DNA from: [Flexibacter] sp. ATCC 35103
GTDB taxonomy: Bacteria > Bacteroidota > Bacteroidia > Flavobacteriales > Flavobacteriaceae
Direction: 5' to 3'
NCBI RefSeq assembly: GCF_001975985.1
Contig: NZ_MTQF01000004.1
Coordinates: forward strand, 279,838 to 343,837
DNA length: 64,000 bases
Below, piece by piece: positions 55,185 to 64,000 of this stretch. The translations under genes and the position numbers were made by a program. The notes below the pieces were generated by a model that worked only from the letters and a program-made list of their open reading frames with translations, did not search any database and was not told where the DNA came from. Within the stretch, counting starts at the first letter, position 1. The number at the start of each line of letters is the position of its first letter.

Positions 55185-55307
55185 CAACAAAAAACAATTT
55201 CGTAATGTTTTTGAGATTTTCATATGAATTTGATTAAAAATATTATATTTACGTCACATTATTTATCTTAAATCCCAGAATATAAAACAATTCTACTTTT
55301 ACAAAAA

Positions 55308-56099
55308 ATGAAATCCACAATTGATCAAATCAAAGACATTAAGAATCATGGCTATACCTTAGATTTTTCAACTGTCTTTAACAATGCTTTTGAAAACTAT
55401 AAAAAAATAGCGCTTTATGCCGGATTAATACTTCTTGTATTTTCGATATTGTTTGGTGTAATCGCTTATAGTATTTTAGCTGCAATTTATGGAATCAATA
55501 AATTAAGCAACCCTGAATTTTTCAACATACAAACACAACATTTATCACAAATCAACCTTGTTTATTATTTGTTGGGAACAGCATTTTTTTCTGCCATATT
55601 AAGCCCTTTTGCTGCCGGATTTTTAAAAATGGCAGAGTGCGCAGATAAAGATCAGGAATTTAAAGTTTCTACAATTTTCACGTATTATAAAACCCGTCAT
55701 TTTTTCCAGCTTTTTATTGGCACGTTGCTTATTTCATTATTAGGAGGTATAATAACGACCTATCTTGAAACTCAAAAGCTAAATAGTTTAGGCATTATAA
55801 TCTCATTATTGATCTCCTATTTTACGTTTCTAATGGTTCCTCTTATAATATTTGGAAACCTAAATGCCATTAATGCAATCAAATCAAGCTTCATTCTTAT
55901 TTTAAAACAGCCTTTTGTCCTCTTAAGTTTAATGATAACTATTGTAGTTGCTTTATTCGTAGGCTTTCTGGCACTTTTTATAGGAATCCTTTTTACTGTT
56001 CCGCTTAGTTATTCAATTACATATACTATATATTTTTCAATTTTTAAAAATGACAAAGAAGATCCAATTGATACTATTGGGCAATCGGATTTAGAATAA
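55308..56099 (+). CDS. Hypothetical multi-pass membrane protein
   Basis: The 263-residue protein has about five or six hydrophobic segments (about 36-60, 86-108, 133-150, 157-178, 205-236). Similar proteins in Flavobacteria are sometimes misnamed as a carotene monooxygenase; nothing here supports an oxygenase. The N-terminal FSTVFNNAFENYKKIALY is typical of the group. Function unknown. Confidence 0.7.
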   Translation: MKSTIDQIKDIKNHGYTLDFSTVFNNAFENYKKIALYAGLILLVFSILFGVIAYSILAAIYGINKLSNPEFFNIQTQHLSQINLVYYLLGTAFFSAILSPFAAGFLKMAECADKDQEFKVSTIFTYYKTRHFFQLFIGTLLISLLGGIITTYLETQKLNSLGIIISLLISYFTFLMVPLIIFGNLNAINAIKSSFILILKQPFVLLSLMITIVVALFVGFLALFIGILFTVPLSYSITYTIYFSIFKNDKEDPIDTIGQSDLE

Positions 56100-56193
56100 A
56101 ACCGAAAATTCTAAGCACAAGCAGGGCTTAACCTACTCTACTTTTAGATTTTTTCAAAAAGACATTTACTAAACCAAACATACCCCGAATTCT

Positions 56194-59100
56194 ATGGTAG
56201 AAAACTATAGTTTCTTCAATTCGTTGATTTCTGGAATTGCCGTTATTGGCAATGGCCTAAAATCAATTATTGCAAACTGGTATGTTTTTACTTCAGATAT
56301 TATTTTTTATAATAATCCTAAACTCATTATTTTAGGATTATCATTATTTGGGTTTCTGGGAATTCTCGTTTACCAATTTTTTAAGATCAAAGCCAGGATT
56401 GGTTATTTTATCGAAAAGAAATTAGAAACCGAAACTGCCAACAGAGAATATCAGCTTTATCTTTTATTTTTTGGTATCGCCATTATCGTTATCGAAATCA
56501 TCAATGAAATATTTAAAATCAGACCTCGCAGTTTATTGGTTTTAAATGTAACAATTGGCTCAGCAGTTCTCCTGATTTACCTCATCACAGATAAAGTCCA
56601 ATTTCTACGCAACAAAGTCCAGCAAATTTTTATTGCACTATTTTTAAGCTTTCTTGTTTATGTAGGCTATAACATTATATATCTGGATAATGATGTCGTT
56701 CCTATCGTGGCTTTTTTAATCTCATTTTACTTTTCATACAGCATTTTAAAACCCATAAAAGTATATTGGGCTTTTGTTGGGATTGTGTTTATCTATCTGA
56801 TTATAAATGTTATTTTTCATCTTATCCCCATAAAATCATCCATTTTACTGATCAACTACTGTATTATTGTCTTTATAATTAATCAGGTTAAATATGCTGT
56901 TTTATTAAATAACAAAGATAATTTCAGGTTTACAAATGAAATTGTTCATAAAGGAAATTCCCTGACAATTGCTACCAATAAAAAAAATGAAGTCGTTTTT
57001 TGCAGCGAAACCATCACCTCAATCTTAGGCTATTTGCCAGATGATGTAATGGGTTTGAAATTCTGGAAATTAACAAAAGAAACAGAGTTTATTGCTGATA
57101 TAAAAAACCTCAATCACGAAGAAAACAAACTGTATATCCGGAAATTAAAAAGCAAAAATGGTGAGTATAAATACATTCAATGGAAAGACAAAAAATTCTC
57201 TGAAGATTTAATTATCAGTATTGGTCAGGACGTTACAGAACAAATAAATGTTCGCGATCAATACAAAAATCTAATTCAGACTGCTACTGATATTATTTTT
57301 GAAATTGACACTGATGGTTATTTTACTTTTGTAAATGAATTTGGGTTTTCGATTTTAGGATATTCTGAAGATGAAATTATCGGACAGCATTATTCTAATT
57401 TTATTCATGAAAATTATCAGAGAAATGCGGTTGACTTCTACGAAAATCTGGAGATCAACGAGAACAATTTTCCAACAATCGAAATTCCGATTTTAAAGAA
57501 AAATGGAAAAACATTATGGATTTCACAAAAAATAATTGTTCGCAAGAATGATCTCGAACAAACTATTGGTTTTGCTGGTATAGCACGTGATATTACAGAT
57601 ATTAAAAACATAGAAAACGAGAAGAAAAAGCGTCTTAAAAAAATCGAGTCTTATAACAGTTCTACAAAAAAATTATCGACCTCAGATTTTAGCCAATACG
57701 ATAATTTAGATTCTGTCATAGATTATATTATTAAAGAAGCAGCGACAGTCAGCAAAACAAATCGCGTAAGTTTCTGGAAATATTACAACGATTTAATTAC
57801 TTGTAAAAATCTATTTAGCGTAGACAATCAAAACTTAAGTGACAAAAATATTCTGGATAAGGAATCCTATCCCATTTATTTTGAAACCTTAAAAAGCAAG
57901 GCCATCATAAATGCTCCGGATGTTTTTAATAAATTAGAAACATCAGAATTCCAACGATTATATTTTACTAAAAATCATATTAAGTCAATGCTGGATGTCC
58001 CGATTTTTTTAAACGGACAATTGGCAGGTGTGGTTTGTTTTGAAAGTACAGATGAAAAAAGAGATTGGGATAATGAGGATATTAATTATGCCAGAACAAT
58101 CTCTGATGTGATTTCCTTAGCCATTTCGTCGCAAATGCGCCTTGAAGCTGAACGCAGGTTAGAGTTTAAAAGTCAGTTACTTTCTGCGCTTTCTTTATGT
58201 ACCGAGAAATTTTTATTGAGCAAAACAACTCATGAAATGTTTCAGGAAACATACGATTTAATTGGTAAAGCCGCAAAAGTCGATCATATGTACTATTATG
58301 AAAGAGACTTTACAACAGATACTGTTTCTCAAAAATACAAATGGTCGAGAAAAGGAATCGAACACCAAATAACCGAATTACGACAACTTACCAAAGATAA
58401 TCTGCAGGAAATCTACGAAGCGGCGCAAAACAAAAAGATTTTAAACACCCATACCCGTAAACTCGAAGATACTTTTTTTAAACAATTATTAATCGAAAAC
58501 GAAATTCAGTCGATTTTGATTTTACCATTGTACATCAACGATATTTTTACTGGTTTTATTGGTTTTGATGATTGTACAAAAGAAAGAAAATGGTCTGATG
58601 AAGAGATTTATATCTTTCAGGTTCTTGCCAACAACATTTCATCAGCTCTGGAAAGAAATAGAAATGAGACCCGAATTCTCGAAAGCGAACAGAAATTTAA
58701 ATTAATTGCCAACAATATTCCCGGCACAGTTTACTTGTCTAAGTTTGATGCTTTTTCGACCAAGATATTTCTTAACGATGAAATCCTAAACCTGACAGGA
58801 TATTCAAAATCTGAATTCATAGAGAATAATTTATCCTTTTTATCGCTAATTCATCCGGACGACAAAGATGAAGTTATTAGCAATCAGATTGATAATTTAC
58901 AAGCCGGAATGCCACTGCACAATGTGTATAGAATTCGTCGAAAGACCGGTGAATACATTTGGGTAGAAGAATTTGGCGACGTTATAAAAAAAGGGGATGA
59001 AATTGAATTTGTGGGCGGAATTTATTTTGACATCACCAACAAAAAAGAAACTGAAGATGCCATAAAAGCCAAACAACTTGCTGAAGCAGCTAATAAATCC

Positions 59101-60246
59101 AAATCTGATTTTCTTGCCAATATGTCGCATGAAATCAGAACGCCACTAAACGGGATCATAGGTTTTACGCATTTATTGATGAAAACTGAACTGGAGGAAA
59201 TTCAGGAAAAATACATGACAACCATCAATCAGTCAGCACATTCACTGTTAGAGATTATAAATGATATTCTTGATTTTTCTAAAATCGAAGCCGGAAAACT
59301 CGAACTTTTTATTGATCTGTATGATATTAAAAAAGTGCTGGGTCAGGTTTTTGATTTAATTGTTTATGAATCAAACCAGAAAAATCTTAAGTTAGAATTA
59401 AATGTAGATCCGGATGTTCCTAAATATATCTGGACTGATATTGTGAGGATCAAGCAAATTTTAATCAATTTACTTTCGAACGCGGTAAAATTCACGAATG
59501 AAGGCTCTATCAAACTGAATGTTTCTGTTTTAGAAAAAAATAAAAACAACAATTGCGTTATTAGATTCTCTGTTGTAGATACCGGAATTGGAATTCTGGA
59601 GAAAAACCAAAAGAAAATTTTCAAAGCTTTTTCACAAGAAGATAGTTCCACAACGCGAAAATTTGGAGGCACCGGTTTAGGTTTAACAATTTCGAATCAG
59701 TTATTAGCCTTAATGGAAAGTAAACTTCAGCTGGAAAGCCAAATTGATAAAGGAAGTAACTTTTATTTTGATTTAAATTTAAAAACAAGCAATCAGAGTA
59801 TTAATGAAAAATACAATTCCGAACTTAAAAAAATCAATCTTGAATTAAGCTCAAATGGAATCACTACGAACCATAAACACATTACGTTTTTGATTGTAGA
59901 GGATAACAAAGTAAACATGTTATTACTAAAAACCATTATTAAAAACCTCTACAGTACAGCTTATATCTACGAATGTGAAAATGGCTATGAAGCCGTAAAT
60001 CAATTTGAGACTATTAATCCGGACCTTGTTTTTATGGATATCCAGATGCCAATCATGAATGGTTACGAAACTACAAAAGCAATTAGAAACACCATTATAG
60101 GTAAAGATATCCCTATAATTGCCGTAACTGCGGGAGCAGAAAAAGACGAAAGAAACAAATGTATCTCTGCAGGAATGGATGATTATATCTCAAAACCAAT
60201 CATAAAAGGAACGGTAGAAGAAGCTTTGGTAAAATGGTTAAAATAG
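56194..60246 (+). CDS. Large hybrid sensor histidine kinase
   Basis: The 1350-residue protein has a multi-helix membrane region (about 30-240), PAS domains (about 255-340 and 350-470), two GAF domains (about 490-650 and 658-820), a third PAS (about 830-955), a HisKA domain with phospho-acceptor His979 (MSHEIRTPLNG), a HATPase domain (about 1080-1195) with DTGIG and GGTGLGLTI, and a receiver domain with Asp1282 (VFMDIQMPIMNG). It is a phosphorelay sensor for several inputs. No cognate output gene is adjacent. Confidence 0.94.
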   Translation: MVENYSFFNSLISGIAVIGNGLKSIIANWYVFTSDIIFYNNPKLIILGLSLFGFLGILVYQFFKIKARIGYFIEKKLETETANREYQLYLLFFGIAIIVIEIINEIFKIRPRSLLVLNVTIGSAVLLIYLITDKVQFLRNKVQQIFIALFLSFLVYVGYNIIYLDNDVVPIVAFLISFYFSYSILKPIKVYWAFVGIVFIYLIINVIFHLIPIKSSILLINYCIIVFIINQVKYAVLLNNKDNFRFTNEIVHKGNSLTIATNKKNEVVFCSETITSILGYLPDDVMGLKFWKLTKETEFIADIKNLNHEENKLYIRKLKSKNGEYKYIQWKDKKFSEDLIISIGQDVTEQINVRDQYKNLIQTATDIIFEIDTDGYFTFVNEFGFSILGYSEDEIIGQHYSNFIHENYQRNAVDFYENLEINENNFPTIEIPILKKNGKTLWISQKIIVRKNDLEQTIGFAGIARDITDIKNIENEKKKRLKKIESYNSSTKKLSTSDFSQYDNLDSVIDYIIKEAATVSKTNRVSFWKYYNDLITCKNLFSVDNQNLSDKNILDKESYPIYFETLKSKAIINAPDVFNKLETSEFQRLYFTKNHIKSMLDVPIFLNGQLAGVVCFESTDEKRDWDNEDINYARTISDVISLAISSQMRLEAERRLEFKSQLLSALSLCTEKFLLSKTTHEMFQETYDLIGKAAKVDHMYYYERDFTTDTVSQKYKWSRKGIEHQITELRQLTKDNLQEIYEAAQNKKILNTHTRKLEDTFFKQLLIENEIQSILILPLYINDIFTGFIGFDDCTKERKWSDEEIYIFQVLANNISSALERNRNETRILESEQKFKLIANNIPGTVYLSKFDAFSTKIFLNDEILNLTGYSKSEFIENNLSFLSLIHPDDKDEVISNQIDNLQAGMPLHNVYRIRRKTGEYIWVEEFGDVIKKGDEIEFVGGIYFDITNKKETEDAIKAKQLAEAANKSKSDFLANMSHEIRTPLNGIIGFTHLLMKTELEEIQEKYMTTINQSAHSLLEIINDILDFSKIEAGKLELFIDLYDIKKVLGQVFDLIVYESNQKNLKLELNVDPDVPKYIWTDIVRIKQILINLLSNAVKFTNEGSIKLNVSVLEKNKNNNCVIRFSVVDTGIGILEKNQKKIFKAFSQEDSSTTRKFGGTGLGLTISNQLLALMESKLQLESQIDKGSNFYFDLNLKTSNQSINEKYNSELKKINLELSSNGITTNHKHITFLIVEDNKVNMLLLKTIIKNLYSTAYIYECENGYEAVNQFETINPDLVFMDIQMPIMNGYETTKAIRNTIIGKDIPIIAVTAGAEKDERNKCISAGMDDYISKPIIKGTVEEALVKWLK

Positions 60247-60340
60247 TAAAAACTAAATTGTAACTGTAATGTGTATCTCCTAAAAAATATATAAATTCGT
60301 ACAAGAAAAAAAATATAATAAACTAAAAATACACTATAAT

Positions 60341-61192
60341 ATGAAGTGGTTAGGCAGAAGACAAAGTGATAACGTAGAAGACAGAAGAGGTGTTTCCGGT
60401 GGTAAGGTCGCTCTTGGAGGCGGAGTTATTGGTATCATTATTTTATTATTAAACGTATTTGGAGGTGAAACCGGTCAAACCGTAGGAAATGTTTTGGAGC
60501 AAATGCAAGGCGGACAGCAAACACAAACCGAAGCTGCAGCTCCGTTAAGCAAGGAAGATGAAGAAATGGGAAATTTTGTCAGAGTTATTTTAGCCGATAA
60601 TGAAGATATCTGGAACAAAATATTTGCAGAAAACGGTATGAAATATAAGAATCCTAAATTAGTACTTTTTAGAGGTTCTGTAAATACTGCCTGTGGTGGT
60701 GCATCATCTGCTTCGGGTCCGTTTTATTGCCCGGGCGATCAAAAAGTCTATATGGATTTAGGCTTCTTTGAGGAGCTAAAAAATAAATTTGGTGCCAAGG
60801 GTGGTGATTTTGCAATTGCGTATGTTATCGCGCATGAAATTGGGCATCACGTACAGACTTTATTAGGAACCTCAGCAAAAATGCGTCAGGAACAAGAAGG
60901 AAAAAGCGAAGCCGAAGCCAATAAACTTTCGGTAGCATTAGAACTACAAGCTGATTTTTATGCCGGAGTATGGTCACATTACAACGAGAAAAATTTAGAT
61001 GTTGGTGATATTGACGAAGCTTTGAGTGCTGCAAATGCCGTTGGAGACGACGCGATTCAAAGCAAAATGCAAGGACATGTTGTGCCGGATTCCTTCACAC
61101 ACGGAACATCTGAACAAAGAATGTACTGGTTTAAAAAAGGTTTTAAAACCGGAGATATCAAGCAGGGAGATACTTTCGACGAAATACGATAA
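60341..61192 (+). CDS. YpfJ/KPN_02809-type neutral zinc metallopeptidase
   Basis: The 283-residue protein has a short basic N-terminus, a membrane helix (about 23-40), and a zinc site HEIGH (165-169) in YVIAHEIGHHVQTLLG, with the distal ELQADFYAGVW. The family is widespread and of unknown substrate. Its last codons (KKGFKTGDI) are duplicated, in decayed form, at 61486-61572. Confidence 0.9.
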   Translation: MKWLGRRQSDNVEDRRGVSGGKVALGGGVIGIIILLLNVFGGETGQTVGNVLEQMQGGQQTQTEAAAPLSKEDEEMGNFVRVILADNEDIWNKIFAENGMKYKNPKLVLFRGSVNTACGGASSASGPFYCPGDQKVYMDLGFFEELKNKFGAKGGDFAIAYVIAHEIGHHVQTLLGTSAKMRQEQEGKSEAEANKLSVALELQADFYAGVWSHYNEKNLDVGDIDEALSAANAVGDDAIQSKMQGHVVPDSFTHGTSEQRMYWFKKGFKTGDIKQGDTFDEIR

Positions 61193-61215
61193 TTCATAAA
61201 CCAAAAATAACAACC

Positions 61216-61249
61216 AAAAAAGCATGACTTAATCGTCATGCTTTTTTTA
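61216..61249 (+). terminator. Terminator of the metallopeptidase gene
   Basis: aaaaaagcatgac ... gtcatgcttttttt. Confidence 0.9.
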
Positions 61250-61323
61250 TATTTTTTTCCATCTAATATAGATGAATTTTCTATATCCGGTTTAATGTTT
61301 TATGGGCTAAGAAAATTATACGC

Positions 61324-61355
61324 ACAAAAAAAGCCTTGAATTTCTTCAAGGCTTT
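61324..61355 (-). terminator. Terminator of tRNA-His copy 1
   Basis: aaagccttgaa/ttcaaggcttt stem, with T residues on the minus-strand 3' side. Identical stem to 61873-61904. Confidence 0.85.
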
Positions 61356-61364
61356 AAATTTCTG

Positions 61365-61438
61365 GGTGGCTGACCGGGTTCGAACCGGCGACCCGCGGCA
61401 CCACAAACCGCTACTCTAACCAGCTGAGCTACAACCAC
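61365..61438 (-). tRNA. trnH: tRNA-His(GTG), copy 1
   Basis: The minus strand folds as a tRNA: acceptor GTGGTTG/CAGCCAC, D arm GCTC...GAGT, anticodon stem GCGGT/GCCGC with loop TTGTGGT (anticodon GTG), and T arm with GGTTCGAACC. A G lies at position -1 opposite C73, the tRNA-His identity element. CCA is not encoded. Confidence 0.95.
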
Positions 61439-61457
61439 CATTTTTGCTTAGCGAGTG

Positions 61458-61488
61458 CAAATATACAACAAAGGTTTATTTATGCAAA
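61458..61488 (-). promoter_or_regulatory. Promoter of tRNA-His copy 1
   Basis: On the minus strand TTTG is followed after 19 bp by TATATTTG, the full Bacteroidetes promoter pattern, about 20 bp upstream of the tRNA. Confidence 0.7.
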
Positions 61489-61572
61489 AAAAAGGCTTTA
61501 AAAACCGGAGATATCAGGCAAGAAAATGGTTTTATAAAACAATACATTTCACAAACTAAACCGTAACAATCA
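61486..61572 (+). pseudogene. Decayed copy of the metallopeptidase 3' end
   Basis: aaaggctttaaaaaccggag and the following atatcaggca...aatgg align with the ypfJ-type gene end at 61133-61215, with an extra A that shifts the frame and later substitutions; the match continues past the original stop (catttcacaaac versus aattcataaacc). It is a remnant left by the tandem duplication of the tRNA region. The gap 61439-61913 also holds an inserted repeat element at 61718-61808. Confidence 0.75.
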
Positions 61573-61717
61573 ATAAATCAATATTTAAACATTGATCTTT
61601 TTTTTGATTTATTTTTAAATTAAATAAGTGATTTAAGTTCGTTTTAGATAATGTATTAACGAAGATCCTCATTCTTTATTTCGAAAAACGGCAAACCAGA
61701 CGGAAATGTTATGATGA

Positions 61718-61808
61718 AATGATTGTCCTAGCCCCGATAGAAGTGGAAATCCTTTTGTGGCGGCGTTCGCCACAAAAGATTGGAATGTATAGCGGGATTA
61801 GCTCCTAA
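61718..61808. repeat. Structured intergenic element (orientation 2)
   Basis: tagccccgatagaagtggaa, atccttttgtggcg with complementary cgccacaaaagat, and agcgggattagctcc. It aligns with the reverse complement of 29950-30046 and appears inserted in the second copy of the tRNA-His duplication. Confidence 0.65.
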
Positions 61809-61872
61809 ACAAAAAGATTATATTTTATGATAGAAATTGAAATGACAAAAAACGTTCAAAAAAATAAATGCA

Positions 61873-61904
61873 CAAAAAAAGCCTTGAATTTCTTCAAGGC
61901 TTTT
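61873..61904 (-). terminator. Terminator of tRNA-His copy 2
   Basis: Same 11-bp stem as 61324-61355, with T residues on the minus-strand 3' side. Confidence 0.85.
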
Positions 61905-61913
61905 ACAATTCTG

Positions 61914-61987
61914 GGTGGCTGACCGGGTTCGAACCGGCGACCCTCGGCACCACAAACCAATACTCTAACCAGCTGAGCTACAACCAC
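61914..61987 (-). tRNA. trnH: tRNA-His(GTG), copy 2
   Basis: Nearly identical to copy 1: same acceptor, D and T arms and anticodon loop TTGTGGT, G at -1 and C73. The differences lie in the anticodon stem (TTGGT/GCCGA versus GCGGT/GCCGC), where pairing becomes weaker through wobble pairs. Confidence 0.93.
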
Positions 61988-62005
61988 CATTTTTCTTTGC
62001 GGTTG

Positions 62006-62036
62006 CAAATATACAACAAAGGTTCGCTTCTCCAAA
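62006..62036 (-). promoter_or_regulatory. Promoter of tRNA-His copy 2
   Basis: TTTG, a 19-bp spacer and TATATTTG on the minus strand, as in copy 1. Confidence 0.7.
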
Positions 62037-62063
62037 GAAAAAAATGAAATTTTTATATCAAAA

Positions 62064-62780
62064 TTACATCAAATCTTCTAAGCTATTGACTGCCAAACAT
62101 CTTTCGACAGTAAAACCTTCTGCAAAATCTTTACCAACTAACCTTCCTAAGTCCTGCGCACGATAATTTAAGCTTTCCATAAAGTTTTTACTTGTAATTG
62201 GCGTAGTAGGTTCTTTTGAATTTGGATCATAAAATTGCGTTTTATACGCCATGACAGCTTCAATTTTCTTGTCTTCAAATCCTGTAATATCGACTACAAA
62301 GTCTGGTTCGATATTTTTCCACTGAATATAATGGTATACGACTTTTGGTCTCCATGCTTCTTGTTGTTCTCCATCTATAGCAGTTTCAATTTTCATCAAT
62401 CCTGATAAAAAGCAAGCATCAGATACTAATTTGCTTCCTTTACCGTGATCGATATGGCGATCATCAATAGCGTTGCATAACACGATTTCAGGTTTGTATT
62501 TTCGAATCATTTTTATGACTTCTAATTGGTGCTTTTCATTATTGGCAAAAAAACCATCACGCAAACCTAAATTTTCACGAACTAAAACCCCTAAAATTTC
62601 AGCCGCATCTTTTGCTTCCTGATCTCTGGTTTCTGCCGTGCCGCGAGTTCCTAATTCACCACGCGTTAAATCAACAATACCTACTTTCTTGCCCAGAGAT
62701 ACTTCTTTTAAAATTGTTCCCGCACAACCCAATTCTACATCGTCCGGATGTGCACCAAAGGCTAATATATCTAATTTCAT
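62064..62780 (-). CDS. bshB1: Bacillithiol biosynthesis deacetylase BshB1
   Basis: The 238-residue LmbE-type enzyme has the zinc motif AHPDD (His11, Asp14) and a later His112 in DDRHIDHGKGS, with TRGELGTRG and YKTQFYDP. It removes the acetyl group from GlcNAc-malate in bacillithiol synthesis. Bacillithiol is the low-molecular-weight thiol of many Bacteroidetes. Confidence 0.93.
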   Translation of the reverse strand: MKLDILAFGAHPDDVELGCAGTILKEVSLGKKVGIVDLTRGELGTRGTAETRDQEAKDAAEILGVLVRENLGLRDGFFANNEKHQLEVIKMIRKYKPEIVLCNAIDDRHIDHGKGSKLVSDACFLSGLMKIETAIDGEQQEAWRPKVVYHYIQWKNIEPDFVVDITGFEDKKIEAVMAYKTQFYDPNSKEPTTPITSKNFMESLNYRAQDLGRLVGKDFAEGFTVERCLAVNSLEDLM

Positions 62781-62795
62781 TTTTTGTCTTTTGTT

Positions 62796-62862
62796 TTTTT
62801 TGTTTCAAGTTTTACGTTTCACGTTCTCTTAGCAACTTGAAACGTGAAACTTTAAACTTCAA
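62796..62862. repeat. GTTTCAAG/ACGTTTCACG repeats with inverted half
   Basis: gtttcaagttttacgtttca and caacttgaaacgtgaaactt are partial reverse complements, filling most of the gap between bshB1 and menF. Confidence 0.65.
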
Positions 62863-62863
62863 A

Positions 62864-63928
62864 CTATTTTTTCAAAACTCTTTTCATCGTCATTGACTTA
62901 TTCACGCTTTCCTCCCATTCTTTTTCAGGAATACTTTCTTTGGTGATTCCACAGCCCATATATAAAATGGCTTTGTTTTCCTGAATTTGCATGCTACGTA
63001 AATTTACAAATAAATCAGAACTAATATCATTATGTGCAAAACTGCTGTTTAATTCACCCAGAAAACCGGTATAAAAAGTTCTGTCGTAATTTTCGTTTTC
63101 TATGATAAAGGCTTTTGCTTTTTTCTTTGGCAAACCACAAACCGCAGGAGTTGGATGCAAAGTATCAATGACTTCTTCCAGAGTCGAATTATCATTTAAA
63201 ACTCCTGAAATATCAGTTTTAATATGCCATATTGAACCCGCTTTTACACTGTATGGCTCTGTTACATTCACTGAAGAAGCAACTTCGCGCAATCTTTTTA
63301 CAATAAAATCAGTTACATATTGCTGTTCGTCTTTTTCTTTTTGCTGCCACGAAATTTCAGCTTCTAAATTGGCTTTTTGAGTTCCCGCCAAAGCTGTAGT
63401 TTCAAAAACACTTCCGTTTGCCTTTAATAATTGTTCCGGTGTTGCTCCCATCCAAAGTCCAACTTTTGGATGAAAAAAACAATACGAAAAAGTTGTTGGA
63501 TATAATTCGATCAAATGCTGAAAAGTCGTTACAAAATCAAATTCGGCAAGATCAACTTTTTCGCTTCTGGATAAAACTACTTTTTTGAATTCATCGTTTT
63601 TGATGGCTTTAATTCCTTTCGAAACTAAATCTTCATATTGTGCTTTCGCATCTGAATCAAAATTTAAATCTTCGATTTCGATCGTATCAAAAGAAGTTTC
63701 GTCTTGTTCTGCTGTTATAATTTCAGACTCGTTCTCCGGAATCAAAATCAGTTGTTTTTCATCAAAAGAAGCAAATACAAAACCTTTTTCTTTATAATTA
63801 AAGATTTTATGCAACGTATCATTTTGCTGTAAAAGCCCAAAAATATTTCTGGAATTGGGTTTAGAATACATTACAAAAGGCAATTGCTTTTCGTAATGTT
63901 TTTTTATTTTAGAAAAAAAGTCATTCAT
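62864..63928 (-). CDS. menF: Isochorismate synthase (chorismate-binding enzyme)
   Basis: The 354-residue protein has the chorismate-binding fold: KKVVLSRSEKV, GLWMGATPEQLL, TTALAGTQK, the signature LHPTPAVCGLPK and YTGFLGEL. It converts chorismate to isochorismate, the entry to menaquinone, the respiratory quinone of Flavobacteria. A thioesterase-like gene lies 3 bp upstream on the same strand, so menaquinone genes may continue beyond the window. Confidence 0.9.
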   Translation of the reverse strand: MNDFFSKIKKHYEKQLPFVMYSKPNSRNIFGLLQQNDTLHKIFNYKEKGFVFASFDEKQLILIPENESEIITAEQDETSFDTIEIEDLNFDSDAKAQYEDLVSKGIKAIKNDEFKKVVLSRSEKVDLAEFDFVTTFQHLIELYPTTFSYCFFHPKVGLWMGATPEQLLKANGSVFETTALAGTQKANLEAEISWQQKEKDEQQYVTDFIVKRLREVASSVNVTEPYSVKAGSIWHIKTDISGVLNDNSTLEEVIDTLHPTPAVCGLPKKKAKAFIIENENYDRTFYTGFLGELNSSFAHNDISSDLFVNLRSMQIQENKAILYMGCGITKESIPEKEWEESVNKSMTMKRVLKK

Positions 63929-63931
63929 GTT

Positions 63932-64000
63932 CTATTCTGTTTTCTTTTTTTCTAAAACCATATTCGTCAGTTTGCAAAGCGATATGAGATTTCCGGCTTC
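63932..64000 (-). CDS. Thioesterase-like protein, C-terminal end only (hotdog type)
   Basis: Twenty-two residues are visible, EAGNLISLCKLTNMVLEKKK plus two more, then a stop. The wording and its place directly upstream of menF fit a hotdog-fold PaaI-type thioesterase that could act in menaquinone synthesis. Too short for a firm call. Confidence 0.5.
   Translation of the reverse strand, partial: EAGNLISLCKLTNMVLEKKKTE

Noticed and set aside
61439..61913. A small protein gene between the two tRNAs
   Set aside because: The only gene-like sequence is the decayed metallopeptidase tail; frames are short and broken.

Overview
The window reads as chromosomal DNA of a Flavobacterium-like member of the Bacteroidetes. 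It is AT-rich, start codons lack a recognisable Shine-Dalgarno sequence, and several genes have the Bacteroidetes -7 box TAnnTTTG in front of them (two tRNA promoters also have TTTG at 19-bp spacing). The gene set fits too: Rho with a long low-complexity insertion beside a DUF4293 gene, a bacillithiol deacetylase, DUF3667 and many Sec or lipoprotein hydrolases. I see no rRNA, transposase, prophage or CRISPR array.

Layout. 0-5.3 kb is a sulfur-themed block: the 3' end of a YeiH-type putative sulfate transporter, a secreted sulfatase, a family 2A encapsulin shell and an overlapping cysteine desulfurase with a ~240-residue disordered N-terminal extension. 5.4-13.3 kb holds DUF1810, ornithine aminotransferase with a divergent Lrp regulator, and secreted hydrolases (penicillin-acylase type, dienelactone hydrolase, M28 peptidase). 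13.4-25.9 kb is mainly core: rho, DUF4293, a two-component pair, a phosphodiesterase, a flotillin, truA, an ABC exporter, an HNH-like protein and lpdA. 26-45 kb is an accessory run of small genes almost all on the + strand: DUF2314-ankyrin, SymE-like, arginase-fold, lipoprotein carbonic anhydrase, SUFU, three DUF1801 proteins, GNATs, NmrA-AraC, racemase, MBL, lactonase, LOG, SRPBCC, 2H and VOC. 46-61 kb holds a CPA2 antiporter, sdaA, panB, an RluA-type synthase, an aldehyde dehydrogenase, a 1350-residue hybrid kinase and a YpfJ-type zinc metallopeptidase. 61-64 kb holds two tandem tRNA-His genes, bshB1, an isochorismate synthase and the 3' end of a thioesterase-like gene.

Most notable. (1) The encapsulin-cysteine desulfurase nanocompartment follows directly after a sulfatase and a putative sulfate transporter, suggesting sulfur capture and storage. 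(2) Promoter, tRNA-His, terminator and the 3' end of the metallopeptidase gene are duplicated in tandem, leaving a decayed gene tail between the tRNAs. (3) A four-helix-bundle gene is bracketed by ~45-bp degenerate inverted repeats. (4) A chimeric relic joins the start of a VOC gene to the last codons of the antiporter. (5) Intergenic regions are full of locus-specific short degenerate tandem repeats, nested palindromes and a repeated terminator family; in one case the array supplies the TTG start of truA. Functions come from motifs and family knowledge only; no database search was run.
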